Shown piece after piece: positions 21,817 through 32,159 of a DNA stretch of 64,000 bases (the first letter of the stretch is position 1; the number at the start of each line of letters is the position of its first letter). This DNA is from Ottelia alismoides (lineage: Eukaryota; Streptophyta; Magnoliopsida; Alismatales; Hydrocharitaceae), in assembly GCA_037367405.1 (NCBI GenBank), contig JAZKJV010009775.1:186001-250000 (forward strand). Reading direction: 5' to 3'. A program made the position numbers and the translations under genes. The notes under the pieces were generated by a model that was not told where the DNA came from, did no database searches, and saw nothing but the letters and a program-made list of their open reading frames with translations.

Positions 21817-22725
21817 TCATTCCTTTCTGATGAGAAGGCCTCTTTTCTAACACAAGCACAATTTTTGGCTTCATTTATGTTACAAATCAAGGATTCAACA
21901 ACATGCAAGGCCACTTCCTTCACAAAGTTTTGCAATTCCGGAAACCTCCACAGAATATAGTTCCGCTCTACATAAATGTCTATAAGATGATCCAAAGTCG
22001 GACTCCCTGCCTGAGCAGCAGAAAAAAAAGAATTTTTGACTATATGTATCCATGCTGGATCTTTCATTGGTGCCTTCGAAACCATTTTCTTAAGAACTAA
22101 AGGATGAAGCAATAATGCCTGCTTCATAAGATCATTAGAACTGGCCATGTCATTTCGATCAGCCTCCTTACTAGTAACATCACGCTCAAGATAAAAGCGA
22201 CAAATAGCTAGAGAATATGAGAAGTTAGGGAATAGCCAGAGAGAGTTGTCACTTTTATAATCATTGGAAAACTGTTCTAACCATGTGTATTCTTGAGCCC
22301 TTACAGAAAAGTAATCAATGAAAAACAATGCTCCAACTGGATCATCGGAATCAAGTGATAATAAGAGCTTGCAGACTTCAAGGGCTGATCGGTGACAACC
22401 ACGTCTGTCCATGTTCTTCATATGATTGACAAGAGCAGTGAAGATCGGTTTGTTTGCATCATGCCTGTAACTTAGCTGACAATTCCCATGGATCGGATTA
22501 AATAAAGGATGCCATGCACATTCAAGCGCGAATAAGCACTTCTCTGTAGCATCAGCAGAAGATTGATGCTCACCCGAAAATTTAAATACCTCTGCAAAAG
22601 TTAACAGTGCCTCGACATGGTATGGCTGATGAGCCAAAATGCTGGCAATAGCGTTGAGATCACTGGAAGCCTTGACATCTTCAAACAGTCCTTGTATATT
22701 TGTGTAAGATTGCGAATAGACATAC
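21817..22725 (-). CDS. TCF25/Rqc1-family protein, large internal exon
   Basis: 909 nt, open throughout, encoding 302 residues plus two bases. Conserved TCF25 (Pfam Tcf25) blocks are HPYHVEALLTFAEVFKFSGE, FALECAWHPLFNP, HMKNMDRRGCHRSALEVCKL, LSLDSDDPVGALFFIDYF, FPNFSYSLAICRFYL and YVERNYILWRFPELQNF, ending VRKEAFSSERNE. The acceptor is TTGTTCCACAG ending at 22726; the donor is GTATGT at 21816. The exon leaves two bases that pair with the single G of the next exon (12718). There is no stop or frameshift, so this part looks under constraint. The N-terminal part (roughly the first 250 residues in homologues, with the basic region) is not found upstream in the window. Either those exons lie beyond the retroelements to the right or the locus is 5'-truncated. 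Confidence 0.92.
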
Positions 22726-23071
22726 CTGTGGAACAAGTCAACTCAATATTACCTTCCATAAACTTACATCTTATTATGTTTAACAATTCAATGAGGTTTG
22801 GACTAGACAAAAAATTGTACTGTCTGTACGAGTGGTTGAACAAAATAACAAATCTTAAGCTTCTATAACTACTAAAGAATGCTACTAAAATAGAAAGTTT
22901 GACAGCAATATTAGCAATATCCAACAGACCGTAGAGAGAGCACCCGACAATGCAAGACTGTTGCACTAGCTTGATGGATAGAGAATGAAAGTGAGAAAGG
23001 GCCCGAGAATGAGAGGAAGCTAGAGGGAGGTAGAAGCCTAGAAAGTGTGCGAGAACGACCGGGAGACAGAG
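22726..23071 (-). other. Sequence upstream of the TCF25 large exon (probably intron)
   Basis: It ends in a good acceptor (CTTGTTCCACAG). A CT-rich stretch lies at 22970-23060 on the minus strand. No coding exon is recognisable. It could be intron or, less likely, a 5' leader. Confidence 0.4.
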
Positions 23072-23157
23072 CAGGGGCGGAGCTAGGAAAATTTATAGGT
23101 GGGGCTGGTATTTAGTCAATCAAAATACATATAAAGATAGATAAAAATACGACTATG
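23072..23157 (+). mobile_element. Possible hAT-type terminus
   Basis: CAGGGGCGGAGCTAGG at 23072 looks like the terminal inverted repeat of a widespread group of plant hAT elements, with AGACAGAG as the candidate 8-bp flank. The matching right end was not found in the window. The sequence is cut by the copia element that begins at 23158. Confidence 0.35.
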
Positions 23158-24467
23158 TGTTGGCTTTCCGAATACCGGTTGATGGGTACGGGTGGACGAG
23201 ACAGTATAACCTGAATCACTGCCAATAATAAACTCCAACAACCACAACGTTATATAGCATTTTTAATCACAACATAAGCAATCAATCCACAAGTGCACAG
23301 ATATTTAACGTGGAAACCCTCCTAGGTAAAAATCAAGACTCGACTCTCTTGACTTGAGCTTTCAACCTGACCTACATGGGACTTCAACTAACTTGAGTTG
23401 CTTGCACAGGCAACCTAACTGTATTACAACCTGAGTTGATTACACGGTCAAATCAACTAATATACAGGTAATAATCCTACTAACCTCAATTGAAAACAAT
23501 ATGCAGTAAAGACGTGAGTCTCTCGACTCAGGCTTTCAACCTAAGCCACATGGTCTTCAACTAACCTGAGTAACTTATGCAGGCAACCCAACCATTATAT
23601 AACTTGAATTGATTACACAGTCAACTCAACCGTATACATGTAATCATCCTACTAACCTCAATATCAAAAAAAAAAAAATATGCAGTAAAGAATATGAGGC
23701 AAAAACTAAAACAATCTTACACAGCGAGGGGCATGCTCTTAAGAATTGATCACATAACCTCAGAGTTATATGCGTGAAGAATGGAGCAGAAAATAGCTCC
23801 TCAATCTTTCTCTTAGAGTATAGAGTAGAAAGCATAGAGGAGAATTTATTAATCTTGTTGTGTATTGAACAAGTGAGGTATAGGGTCCTATTTATAGATA
23901 TAGAATCTCTATGGTTGATGGCCTTGAAAAGTAGTCGTTGTGAACAAACTAGGAATGGAAATCGCCTTCAAAAATCTTCTTGAAAAGGAATATGATGGAT
24001 CAAGATACAAAAGATGATCGATCAGGTGGATTTATATGATCAATGAATGATCAAAATTGATCTATCACAATAGAGTCGTTAGGATTCGAAACATGATCGA
24101 TCAGGAAATAAGGTTGATCGACCAGGGGTGATTGATAAATGTAGAGTGGTTGATTAATCAGCTTAACTCTTTGACCTGAAAGTTAGAATCAAAGATCTTG
24201 AAATGCAAGATGCATGATGCTTGAAGCCTTTTAAATTTTAAGACAATTACAAAATGTGGTACTCAATAAAAGAAAAGGCTTTGTATTCTTCTTGAGCTTG
24301 AGATCCTTAGCTTCTTCTTCACTTAAGTTTGAGCTCCTTAGGCTTGAGCTTGTTCTTTGTCCAGTAGTTATCCTGCTCTTGACCTAGCTTCAAGCTAACT
24401 GGACAAGTTATCTAGCTGCACATGTTTTGTTTATCATCAAAATATCAATGTCGTGCATGAACTAACA
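23158..24467 (-). repeat. 3' LTR of the SIRE-like element
   Basis: 1310 bp, TGTTGGC to CTAACA in plus reading. It contains several TGATCGATCA-type palindromes between about 24020 and 24140, also present in the other LTR. Confidence 0.8.
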
Positions 24468-25350
24468 ATCTCCCCTTTTGATGATGACAAAATATTTTAA
24501 TATTTGCAAAAACAATTTATATGACGAAATGATTTTTTACAAATAATTTTTTCTCACCCATTTTAACAAAATTAAAAAGATCTATACATATACTAAAAGT
24601 TAATTAATATCAATTATTGGATAAAGAGATAAGTAAACAATCTCTCTTTTTCTTTGAAAACAGTCTTTTAGAGCTTTCTCTTAATCTTTTCTTAAAGGCT
24701 CCTCCTAACAGATAAGAATCGAGGGCTCATCGTCAATGCATGATCAACTTAAGAGAAAAGATAAGAAGTTACATATAGTCCTTGACAGCGGACTTCTTCA
24801 GTCTTGATATATTCTCCATGACGTTGGCATCCATCAATGGTTCTGAAAGTTGTTTGGCTTTGGTGAGATCCATCTTAGATGTTGAAGTGACCTCTTCCAT
24901 CTCCTTTTTCCTTGGTCTTCGGTGCCTGAAAGATTTTGATTTGATAGTCTTTCTTTTTTCGGGTCCTTGAGGGTTACGTTGTACAGTTCCCTACTTTTTC
25001 CAAACATATTTTCTTTCATGTAGAAGAATTAGAGCTAGGAGCATGATTTTCTACTTTCTCTTTTCCTTTTTCATTAGCAAGCACAAAAGTAATACTTTGT
25101 TTTCCTAAACAAGCAATTTTTTACTTTAAAACTACTCAGATTATGTTTATGAAACTCTTGTTCTTTTTTAATACATCTATGTCATTAAGCATAAAGCTGA
25201 GTTATCTTCTACTAGTTTCTTATTAATATTTTCTAGCTTCATATCTTGTATAAAGAGATCTTCTGAGGTATTACAGTATAAGAAAGTTTATTAACCTCAT
25301 CATCTGAATTTGAGTCTGATTCGAGTAGTCCAACAAATTCCAAACATGCA
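24468..25350 (-). other. Polypurine tract and non-coding remainder of the SIRE-like element
   Basis: The polypurine tract (plus reading ATCTCCCCTTTTGATGATGAC) starts at 24468. The rest, up to the gag zinc-knuckle region, has only short broken frames. The pol region expected here is missing. Confidence 0.55.
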
Positions 25351-26135
25351 CATTCGCTTTCTACATAGTTGTTGCTTGGGTCATCCCACAATACTTGCAG
25401 TGCTTTCCTCTTGAACTTCTTTTCGAACTTCTTTTCATGCCTGAAGTTCTTTTGCAGTTGAGGGGCAATCTTTCTTTATGTGCGCCACCTTGTCACGTTG
25501 GAAGCATTTGATGTCTCTTTCACCTTCTCTTCTTTTTGAGGAATGACTTTAACTAATGAGTCATGAATGCAATATCCTCATTGCTCTTAGATCCTTTGGT
25601 TGATTCCTTATTTGCTGCTAGGGCAAGATTCTTTTGTGGCTTCTCTTCTCCTTTCTCCATGTTTTCTATTTTCGTTTTATAGGCAGCAAGGTCACCTATG
25701 AGATCTTCCAGTGAAGACTTGCTTAAGACAGTTAACTCTTCAATGGTTGTCACTGTATGCTCCCATTATGGTGATAATGAGATGATAGACTTGCTAAAAA
25801 GTCCTCGAGGTAGAAGTATTCTTCCTAGATTCCTCAGTTGATTCACTATAACAGTGAATGACGTTTATATCCTTTATGCTTTCTCGTTTCTGCATCTTGA
25901 ATGTTTCATACTTAAGTGTGAGTATTCTAATCGAGATTCCTTCATCTTGGATCTACCTTCATGAGTGGTTTCTAATTCCATATTTCGTAAGTTGTCTTCA
26001 GGTAAGAATATCTTTCAAACGCAGCTTCAGATAGAGCGCAATATATAGAATTTATTACCTTGGAGTTAAGCGTCATTTGAGCCAATTCAACGACGATGTA
26101 TCATGTCTCCTTCTTTATAAACTTGAACTCCTTTC

Positions 26136-27606
26136 CATGGAAGGCCGTATCGATATCGATATCGTTTCGGTCCGTCCGAAAATGGATATATCGGGATATA
26201 TCGACGATATATCGACGATATCGGTGGAAATGTCGAAAATGGTACAAAAAAAGCCATTTTTTTGGCATTTTTCAGAAATTAAGGTCATCCAAGATATTAA
26301 AACAACAAATAACGTACAAATACACACTTATATCACACATATCGGTCCATTTATAGACCATATATCGCACATATCGGTATCGCACATATCGGTCATATCG
26401 AACATATCGATATTAGTATTCATTCTTGACTTATAAATATTGGAAATAGATTTCATTCAAGTTCTTATAACATGAAATAATACAAATATACACCTAGAAA
26501 ATACATATAGATCATTTATGAGGACTATGATCCTTATAGTGCACATATCGGCCATATCGAACATATTGCTTATATTGTTAGTTGTTGACATACTATATAT
26601 ATTGAAAATGGAGTTCATCCAAGTACTTTGATCACTAAATAATTTACAAATGTACTCTTACTCTCTTAGATAACACATACCGATCATCTATGAACCTTAT
26701 ATCGCATATATCAATACGTTGTACTGTTAGTTGTTGACCTATATATATATTGAAAATGGAGTTTATCCAAGTTCTTAGATCGCTAAATAACTCATAAATA
26801 TACTCTTAGATCACACATATCGATTATCTATAAAGCTTATATTGCATATATCGATAATTTCGAACATATCGATATTAATGTTGATTCGTGACTTATAGAT
26901 TTTTTTTGAAGAATTGACTTGTAGATATTGGAAATGGATTTCATTCAAGTTTTACAACATGAAATAACTTGTAAATATACACCAAGTTGAAGAACCATTG
27001 TATGCACCCACCTATCGCACCATACCCTACCAGTACGAGGGTCTCGCTGCATGAATATACACAAAGTATATAAACCATAGATTGTTTTAATACCATGGAA
27101 GGAAATATCGATATCGATATCGTTTCGATATCGCGTCGATATCGATATATCGGCGATATATCGGTGATATATCGCCGATATATCGCTATATCTAGGAATC
27201 TTTCTGAAGGAAATGCCTGAAAATCGGATATATCGATATATCGATTTCGATATCGGTCCCATGTCGATATCGATATATCGGCGATATATCGCCGATATAT
27301 CGCGACATGGCCTTCCATGTTTAATACTAGGTGTAGCTAGATAGGTAGTGGAATCAAGCTTGCATGAATAATAACATTCATATATAGGGATATCGACGAA
27401 ATATCGGCGATATCGGTCGATATCTTGTATTTTTTGTACTGAATCCATTCATTTCTGACCGATATGAGTCGATACAGCGATATATCGCCGATATATCGGC
27501 GATATATCGTCGATATCCCTGTAAAAAGATATACACTCCGATTTCAATACCACCAACCTCTCGATACCGATATATCGGCGATATATCGCCGATACGACCT
27601 TCCATG
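26136..27606. mobile_element. Non-autonomous hAT-type element with CGATATATCG palindrome arrays (outer)
   Basis: The ends are CATGGAAGGCCGTATCG (26136) and the near-inverse CGATACGACCTTCCATG (27606). Both are flanked by the perfect 8-bp TSD CTCCTTTC (26128-26135 and 27607-27614), the TSD length of hAT elements. Both subterminal regions are packed with CGATATATCG, CGATATCG and CGGCGATATATCGCCG palindromes, plausible transposase-binding arrays. The 1471 bp include a second, smaller element of the same family (27094-27319). Frames seen here are repetitive (ISAIYRRY, ISPIYRRY) and come from the palindromes, not from a gene. No transposase is encoded. Confidence 0.85.
27094..27319. mobile_element. 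Small hAT-type MITE nested in the outer element
   Basis: 226 bp between CATGGAAGG and CCTTCCATG, flanked by the perfect 8-bp TSD TTTAATAC (27086-27093 and 27320-27327). Almost the whole element is CGATATATCG palindromes flanking a short unique centre. It shares TIRs and palindrome type with the outer element, so the outer element was hit by a relative. Confidence 0.88.
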
Positions 27607-27806
27607 CTCCTTTCTTGTCATATTCCATATCGAGAAATCTGACAACTGCAAGAAGATCACCATCCCTATCTTCCAACTGGTGTAATTTGTCTCGTTGAAG
27701 AGAGATGGATGAACTACGGAGCTTTCCTCCAATCGTGATCCTGAAATGACATCGTGTATGTATTGGAGGTTAACTTCCATTACACAAACGAGTCTATGAT
27801 ACCAAA

Positions 27807-29004
27807 TGTTAGTTTTCTGAACAATGGCTGATAGGTGCACGCAGATCGAACAATAAGACCTGGATTGCTGTAATAATAAACTCAAACAACAACATTACGT
27901 AGCAATTTAAATCATAAGATAACCAATCAATCCACAAGTGCATAGATATTTCATATGAAAACCCTCCTGGGTAAAAACCACAACTTGAAGCTCTTAAAAA
28001 CCCTCCTGGGTAAAAACCACAACTTGAGTCTCCTAACTCAGGTTTGACCCACAAGGGTCTTCTACTAACCTGAGTTGCTTACGTAGGCAATTTAACCGTA
28101 TTACAATATGCTAATTACACGATCAACTAAGCCATATACATGCCTCAATATCATGAATAAATATGGAGTAAAGAATATGAGGCAAAAATTAGAACGATCT
28201 TACAAAGAGAAAAGTGTGCTCATCGGAATTGATTGCAGAACAACAGAGCTGCAAGCACGAGGAATGGAGCAAAAAATAGCTCTGTGATCTTTCTCTCAAA
28301 GTATAGAGTGCAAAGCAGATAGGACAACTTGTTGCTCTTGTTCTGTGTTGAACAAGTGAAGTATAAGGTCTTATTTAGAGGTCTAGTGTCTTCAAAGCTA
28401 TTAACTTTGAACAAGTAGTTGTTATAAACAAATCGGGAATGAAATCGACTTCAAAAATCTTCCTGAAAAGGAATATGATCGATCAGGAGACAAAAGATGA
28501 CCAGTCAGAATCAAATGATCGATCAGGTGGATTTATATCATCGATCGAAATCAAAAGATGATCGATCAACTATCAAAATTGATCGATCAAAATATAGCCA
28601 TTAGAATTCAAAACTTGATCGATCAAGAAACAAGATCGATCACGTTGGTTGATGGATCAACATAACTCTTTGACCAAAAAGACAACGTTAAAGTCAAACA
28701 TCTCAAAATGCAAGATGCATGATGCTTGAGGTCTTTTACATTCTAAGACAATTACAAAATGCATGACTCAATAAAAGAAAAAAAAAGTCCCTCTTCTTCT
28801 TGAGCTTGAGATCCTTACCCTTGAACTCCTCAGAGCTTCTTAGCTTCTTCTTCACTTAAGCTTGAGCTCCTCAGGCTTGAGCTTGTTCTTGGTCCAGTAG
28901 CTTTCCTACTCTTGGCATAGCTTGAAACTAACCACACAAGTTTTGTCTATCTGCAGAAGTTTTGTTAACATCAATTTATATGCATGCTCATGCATGAACT
29001 AACA
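27807..29004 (-). repeat. 5' LTR of the SIRE-like element
   Basis: 1198 bp. It contains a 39-bp tandem duplication (27958-28033, CCCTCCTGGGTAAAAACC in each copy) and TGATCGATCA palindromes at about 28470-28650. It is diverged from the left LTR, so the insertion is old. Confidence 0.8.
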
Positions 29005-29009
29005 CTATT

Positions 29010-29157
29010 GAGTTACATTATTTTGAAAGTGATGGATAGAGTTTAAGAGAAACATACATAATTGATTGCAGTTGAACTCGATGATTACCATTACGTAGGA
29101 GACGATTGTTGTTTTAGCAATAATCAAACGTAAGTTCATATAATCAATCTAAATAAC
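29010..29157. other. Short AT-rich flank
   Basis: 148 bases between the SIRE-like element flank and the copia 3 LTR. No feature is recognised. Confidence 0.3.
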
Positions 29158-29390
29158 TGTTGAGTTGAATTACTCTTTGTAGGTAAACAGGTTTGTTGAT
29201 GAGGACCCGTTTACTGACTTGTCCCTATATAATGTACCCCCCCCCCCCCCGTTGAATCATTAGCTAGTAAAGAGTGTCCTAATCTCTAGTAAGGGAGATT
29301 AGGTTTTGTGTGCCCCCTGTGGTTTTCCCCTCTTTGAAGGGTTTCCACGTAAACATCGATGTTTTGTGTGGTTGGTTTCTCTTTACCTAC
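29158..29390 (+). repeat. 5' LTR of copia 3, left part (split by copia 2)
   Basis: Begins TGTTGAGTTG at 29158. A TATA box CTATATAATG lies at 29225-29234, followed by a run of about 14-15 C. The LTR is interrupted at 29390 by copia 2 and resumes at 34482 to end TTGTTCTACA at 34503, directly before a PBS. Total LTR is about 255 bp, plus orientation. Confidence 0.75.
29225..29234 (+). promoter_or_regulatory. TATA box of the copia 3 LTR
   Basis: CTATATAATG in the LTR, about 67 bases from its left end, followed by the poly-C run. Position and orientation fit the RNA start of a plus-strand copia element. Confidence 0.5.
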
Positions 29391-29535
29391 TGTTGGGAAA
29401 AATGAACGGCGTGTCTATTCCATAAGCCCTAGGCTCTCTTATATAGGAGAGTAGCCTATGGGTAAATTACATAAAGCATACTACTGAAAAATAAAATAAT
29501 GAAGAGGTACAGGCACTACTCTATATGCGTCAACA
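29391..29535 (-). repeat. 3' LTR of copia 2
   Basis: 145 bp with TG..CA ends, adjoining the polypurine tract (29536-29553) and flanked by CCTAC. Confidence 0.95.
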
Positions 29536-29542
29536 CTCCCCC

Positions 29543-30397
29543 TCAAGATGGAGCATAGATATCAATCATGCTCAGCTTGGACGCACACTTCTGGAATGGG
29601 CCTCGAAGTAATGCCTTGGTGAATATATCAGCAGTCTGATTCTCTGAGGTGACGTGAGATGTAGCAATGAACCCCTTCTGAATCATGTCACGTATGTAGT
29701 GACAGTCAACCTCAATATGCTTGGTCCTCTCATGGAAGGATGGGTTGTTTGCAATGAACAAGGCGGCCTGATTATCACATTCCAACTTCATAGGAAGCGG
29801 TATATCAAGACATAGATATGTAAGTAGAGCTTTCACCCACATCATTTATGTGCTAGCCTGGGCCATAGCCCTGTATTCAGATTCAGCACTGGATCTAGCT
29901 ACCACTGTCTGTTTCTTGCTCCTCCACGAGACTAGGGTATCTCCAACATAGACTGCAAACCCTGAGGTGGACTTCCTGTCCTTAGGGAATCTTGCATAGT
30001 CTGCATCCGCACACGCTGTGATAGAGATCTCCTTTCCCTTCTTAAATAGCAAGCCTGCACCTGGAGATGATTTTAGATATCTCAAAATCATGTGTATTGC
30101 ATCCATATGGACCTGACGTGGTTGCTCCATGAACTGGCTCACGCGACTCACTGCAAATGATATATCAGGTCTAGTGATCGTGACATACAGTAGTTTGCCT
30201 ACCAGTTCTCTGTACCTTCTTCTGTCCACCTCTTCCGTGTCATCATCATAGAGCTTCATGCTGGGATCCATTGGTGTCGTAGCAGGTCGACACCCAAGCA
30301 TACCTGTTTCACTCAATAGATCTGTAACATATTTCCTCTGCGACATTACTAATCCATATGGATTTCTAGCAAACTCCAGCCCCAGAAGGACTCCCAA
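29543..30397 (-). pseudogene. copia 2 RT C-terminus and RNase H
   Basis: Two open pieces in the same frame (29846-30397 and 29543-29845) separated by one TAA where a Glu codon is expected. Motifs: LGLEFARNPYGLVMSQRKYV, TTPMDPSMKLYDDDTEEVD, TRPDISFAVSRVSQFMEQ, CADADYARFPKDRKSTSGFA, SWRSKKQTVVARSSAESEYR, ECDNQAALFIANNPSFHERT, and the end SMIDIYAPS. Near 30390 the KDLG..LGLEF junction is about three codons shorter than in copia 1, indicating a small in-frame deletion. Confidence 0.9.
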
Positions 30398-30439
30398 GTC
30401 CTTGGTGACAAATTCGGTTCCCAGTCTTTCTTTCGCCTG

Positions 30440-32044
30440 CTATATGCCCTGCTCATCATCTCCTGTAATCAAGATGTCATCAACATAAACCATGATTACA
30501 ATGATACCTCTAGCCGTCTTCTGTACAAACAAGGAATGATCAACATTGGAGCGTTTGTATCCTTGTTTCTCAAAAAGATCTGAGAGCTTCTGAAACCACG
30601 CTCTGGGGCTCTGCTTAAGGCCATAGATGGCCTTATGTAACCTGCATACCTTGGAACACTCCCCCTCAACAGCAAAACCAAGTGGCTGTTGCATATAGAC
30701 TTCCTCCTGCAAATCGCCATATAGGAATGCGTTCTTCACGTCCAGCTGGTGGAGCGGCCAGTCTCTAGCAACTGCAACTGACAACAAGATCCATAGAGTG
30801 GAATGACGTGCCACAGGCGAGAATGTGTCAAGGTAATCCACCCTGTATGTCTGTGTAAAGCCACGTGCAACAAGATGCGCCTTGTACCTGTCAATAGAGC
30901 CATCTGCATTGTGCTTCACTGTAAACACCCACTTGCAGCTCACCGGGTTCACATCTGGAGGTATAGGAACCAAACTCCAAGTTCCTCTGGACTGAAGTGC
31001 TGTCATTTCTTCTTCCATTGCTACCCGCCATCTACTATCCTGCAGAGCATCTTGATGATTTCGTGGAATATCTACAGCTGACAGTGCCATAGCAAATGAC
31101 TTGAATTCTCTAGATAGCCTCTCAAAAGACACGCAGGTTGATAATGGATATGCAGCACAACTCCTCTTCGACTTGCGTAGAGCAATGGGAACATCTAAAT
31201 CAGTTGTAGTCTCATCTGGTTCCTGCAACATATCCTGCTCAGAAATATCGTCAGATCCATCAACATTAATATTTTCATCACATACCATAGGCGAGCTAGT
31301 AGACGAGTCATGGCCATGAGCGGGAGGAGGCCTGCGGGTATAATGGAACGGTAGTGGTGAGATAGGTGGTGGTGGTGGTGGTGGTGACGGCATCTGGGGT
31401 GGTGGTACTGATGACGGCATTTGAGGTGGTGGTGTCATGTATATGGCATCAGTAGATATAGGTGGTAGCTGCTTGTCTCCTGAGGCAGAAAAATACATAA
31501 CAGATTCAAAAAATGTAACATCCGCACTAATCATATACCGCTGACGCAGAGGATCAAAGCACTTGTACCCCTTTTGAGTTCTGGAGTACCCAACGAAAAC
31601 ACACTTGACAGCCCTAGGAGAGAGCTTGTCAGTACCAGGCGACAACTGATGGACAAATGCAACCGACCCAAACACACGAGGAGTAAGAGTGAACAGATCC
31701 TTGCCAGGATGAATCAGGGAAAACGGAATCTCTTCATTCAGGACCGAAGAAGGCATACGATTGATTAGGTAACATGCAGTAAGAACTGCATCACCCCAGT
31801 AGGAGTAGGGAACATGACTCTGTACAGTAAGAACTGCATCACCCCAGTAGGAGTAGGGAACATGACTCTGTATAAGTAGTGATCTTGTGACATCAAGAAG
31901 GTGACGGTGTTTTCTTTCAGCAATTCCGTTCTGTTGAGATGTATGAGCACAAGAAGTTTGATGAACGATCCCTTTTGAGGAGTAATAATTTGCAAGAATA
32001 TTGGTGCACAATTGTAAAGCATTATCACTTCTCACAAACTTCAC
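30440..32044 (-). pseudogene. copia 2 integrase core to RT
   Basis: 534 codons. It starts in the integrase core (KFVRSDNALQL, QQNGIAERKHRHLLDVTRSL). It then carries an in-frame 16-residue duplication of SHVPYSYWGDAVLT from a 48-bp tandem repeat. Integrase C-terminal sequence and a Pro-rich linker follow, then RT from MEEEMTALQSRGTWSLVPIP to VYVDDILITGDD. It ends at a TAG, after which the frame continues into the RNase H segment. Confidence 0.9.
31783..31880. repeat. 48-bp tandem duplication in copia 2 integrase
   Basis: Two adjacent copies of CAGTAAGAACTGCATCACCC and the next 28 bases. They duplicate 16 codons without a frameshift. It is absent from the related element at 12.9-17.8 kb, so it arose in this copy or its recent parent. 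Confidence 0.9.
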
Positions 32045-32159
32045 AGATGTGGAGAAAACATTTTGTATTTCATTGAAAAATGGATAATAATATTTCCTGC
32101 TTCAGATTTATTTTTCATCAGAAACACCCATGACACTCTAAAAAAATCATCAACAAAGA

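Larger units (their letters stand above)
25350..27780 (-). pseudogene. gag of the SIRE-like element, split by a hAT-type insertion
   Basis: Read downward, gag starts near 27777 with MEVNLQYIHDVISG, then SLFNETNYTSWKIGMVIFLQ, the copia gag signature. It breaks at 27606 where the hAT-type element begins, and resumes below 26128 with INSIYCALSEAAFERYSYLK and TTYEIWN. Further on is TIEELTVLSKSSLEDLIGDL (25553-25753 segment). A zinc knuckle IKCFQRDKVAHIKKDCP, with the second Cys lost, lies near 25470-25520. Multiple stops and frameshifts make it a relic. Confidence 0.75.
23158..29004 (-). mobile_element. copia-type LTR element of SIRE-like layout, gag only
   Basis: LTRs at 23158-24467 (1310 bp) and 27807-29004 (1198 bp) run TGTT..AACA. 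Flanks are CTATG (23153-23157) and CTATT (29005-29009), a 4/5 TSD. The PPT on the minus strand, AAAAGGGGAGAT, adjoins the left LTR. A PBS-like TGGTATCATAGAC adjoins the right LTR. The internal 3.3 kb contains gag interrupted by a hAT-type element (26136-27606). No protease, integrase or RT is recognisable, so pol has been deleted. LTR length and the GGGGAGAT PPT resemble SIRE/Maximus elements; this lineage is inferred. Confidence 0.82.

Noticed and set aside
22601..22966. Frame overlapping the TCF25 exon and upstream sequence
   Set aside because: It is in a different frame from the conserved TCF25 reading; the upstream half is intron-like.
26077..27676. Several frames reading ISAIYRRY or DIDIDIS repeats
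   Set aside because: Translations of CGATATATCG palindromes within the hAT-type elements, equally open on both strands.
29237..29252. Poly-C run as an assembly gap or a functional element
   Set aside because: Homopolymer in the copia 3 LTR; length uncertain, no evidence for function.
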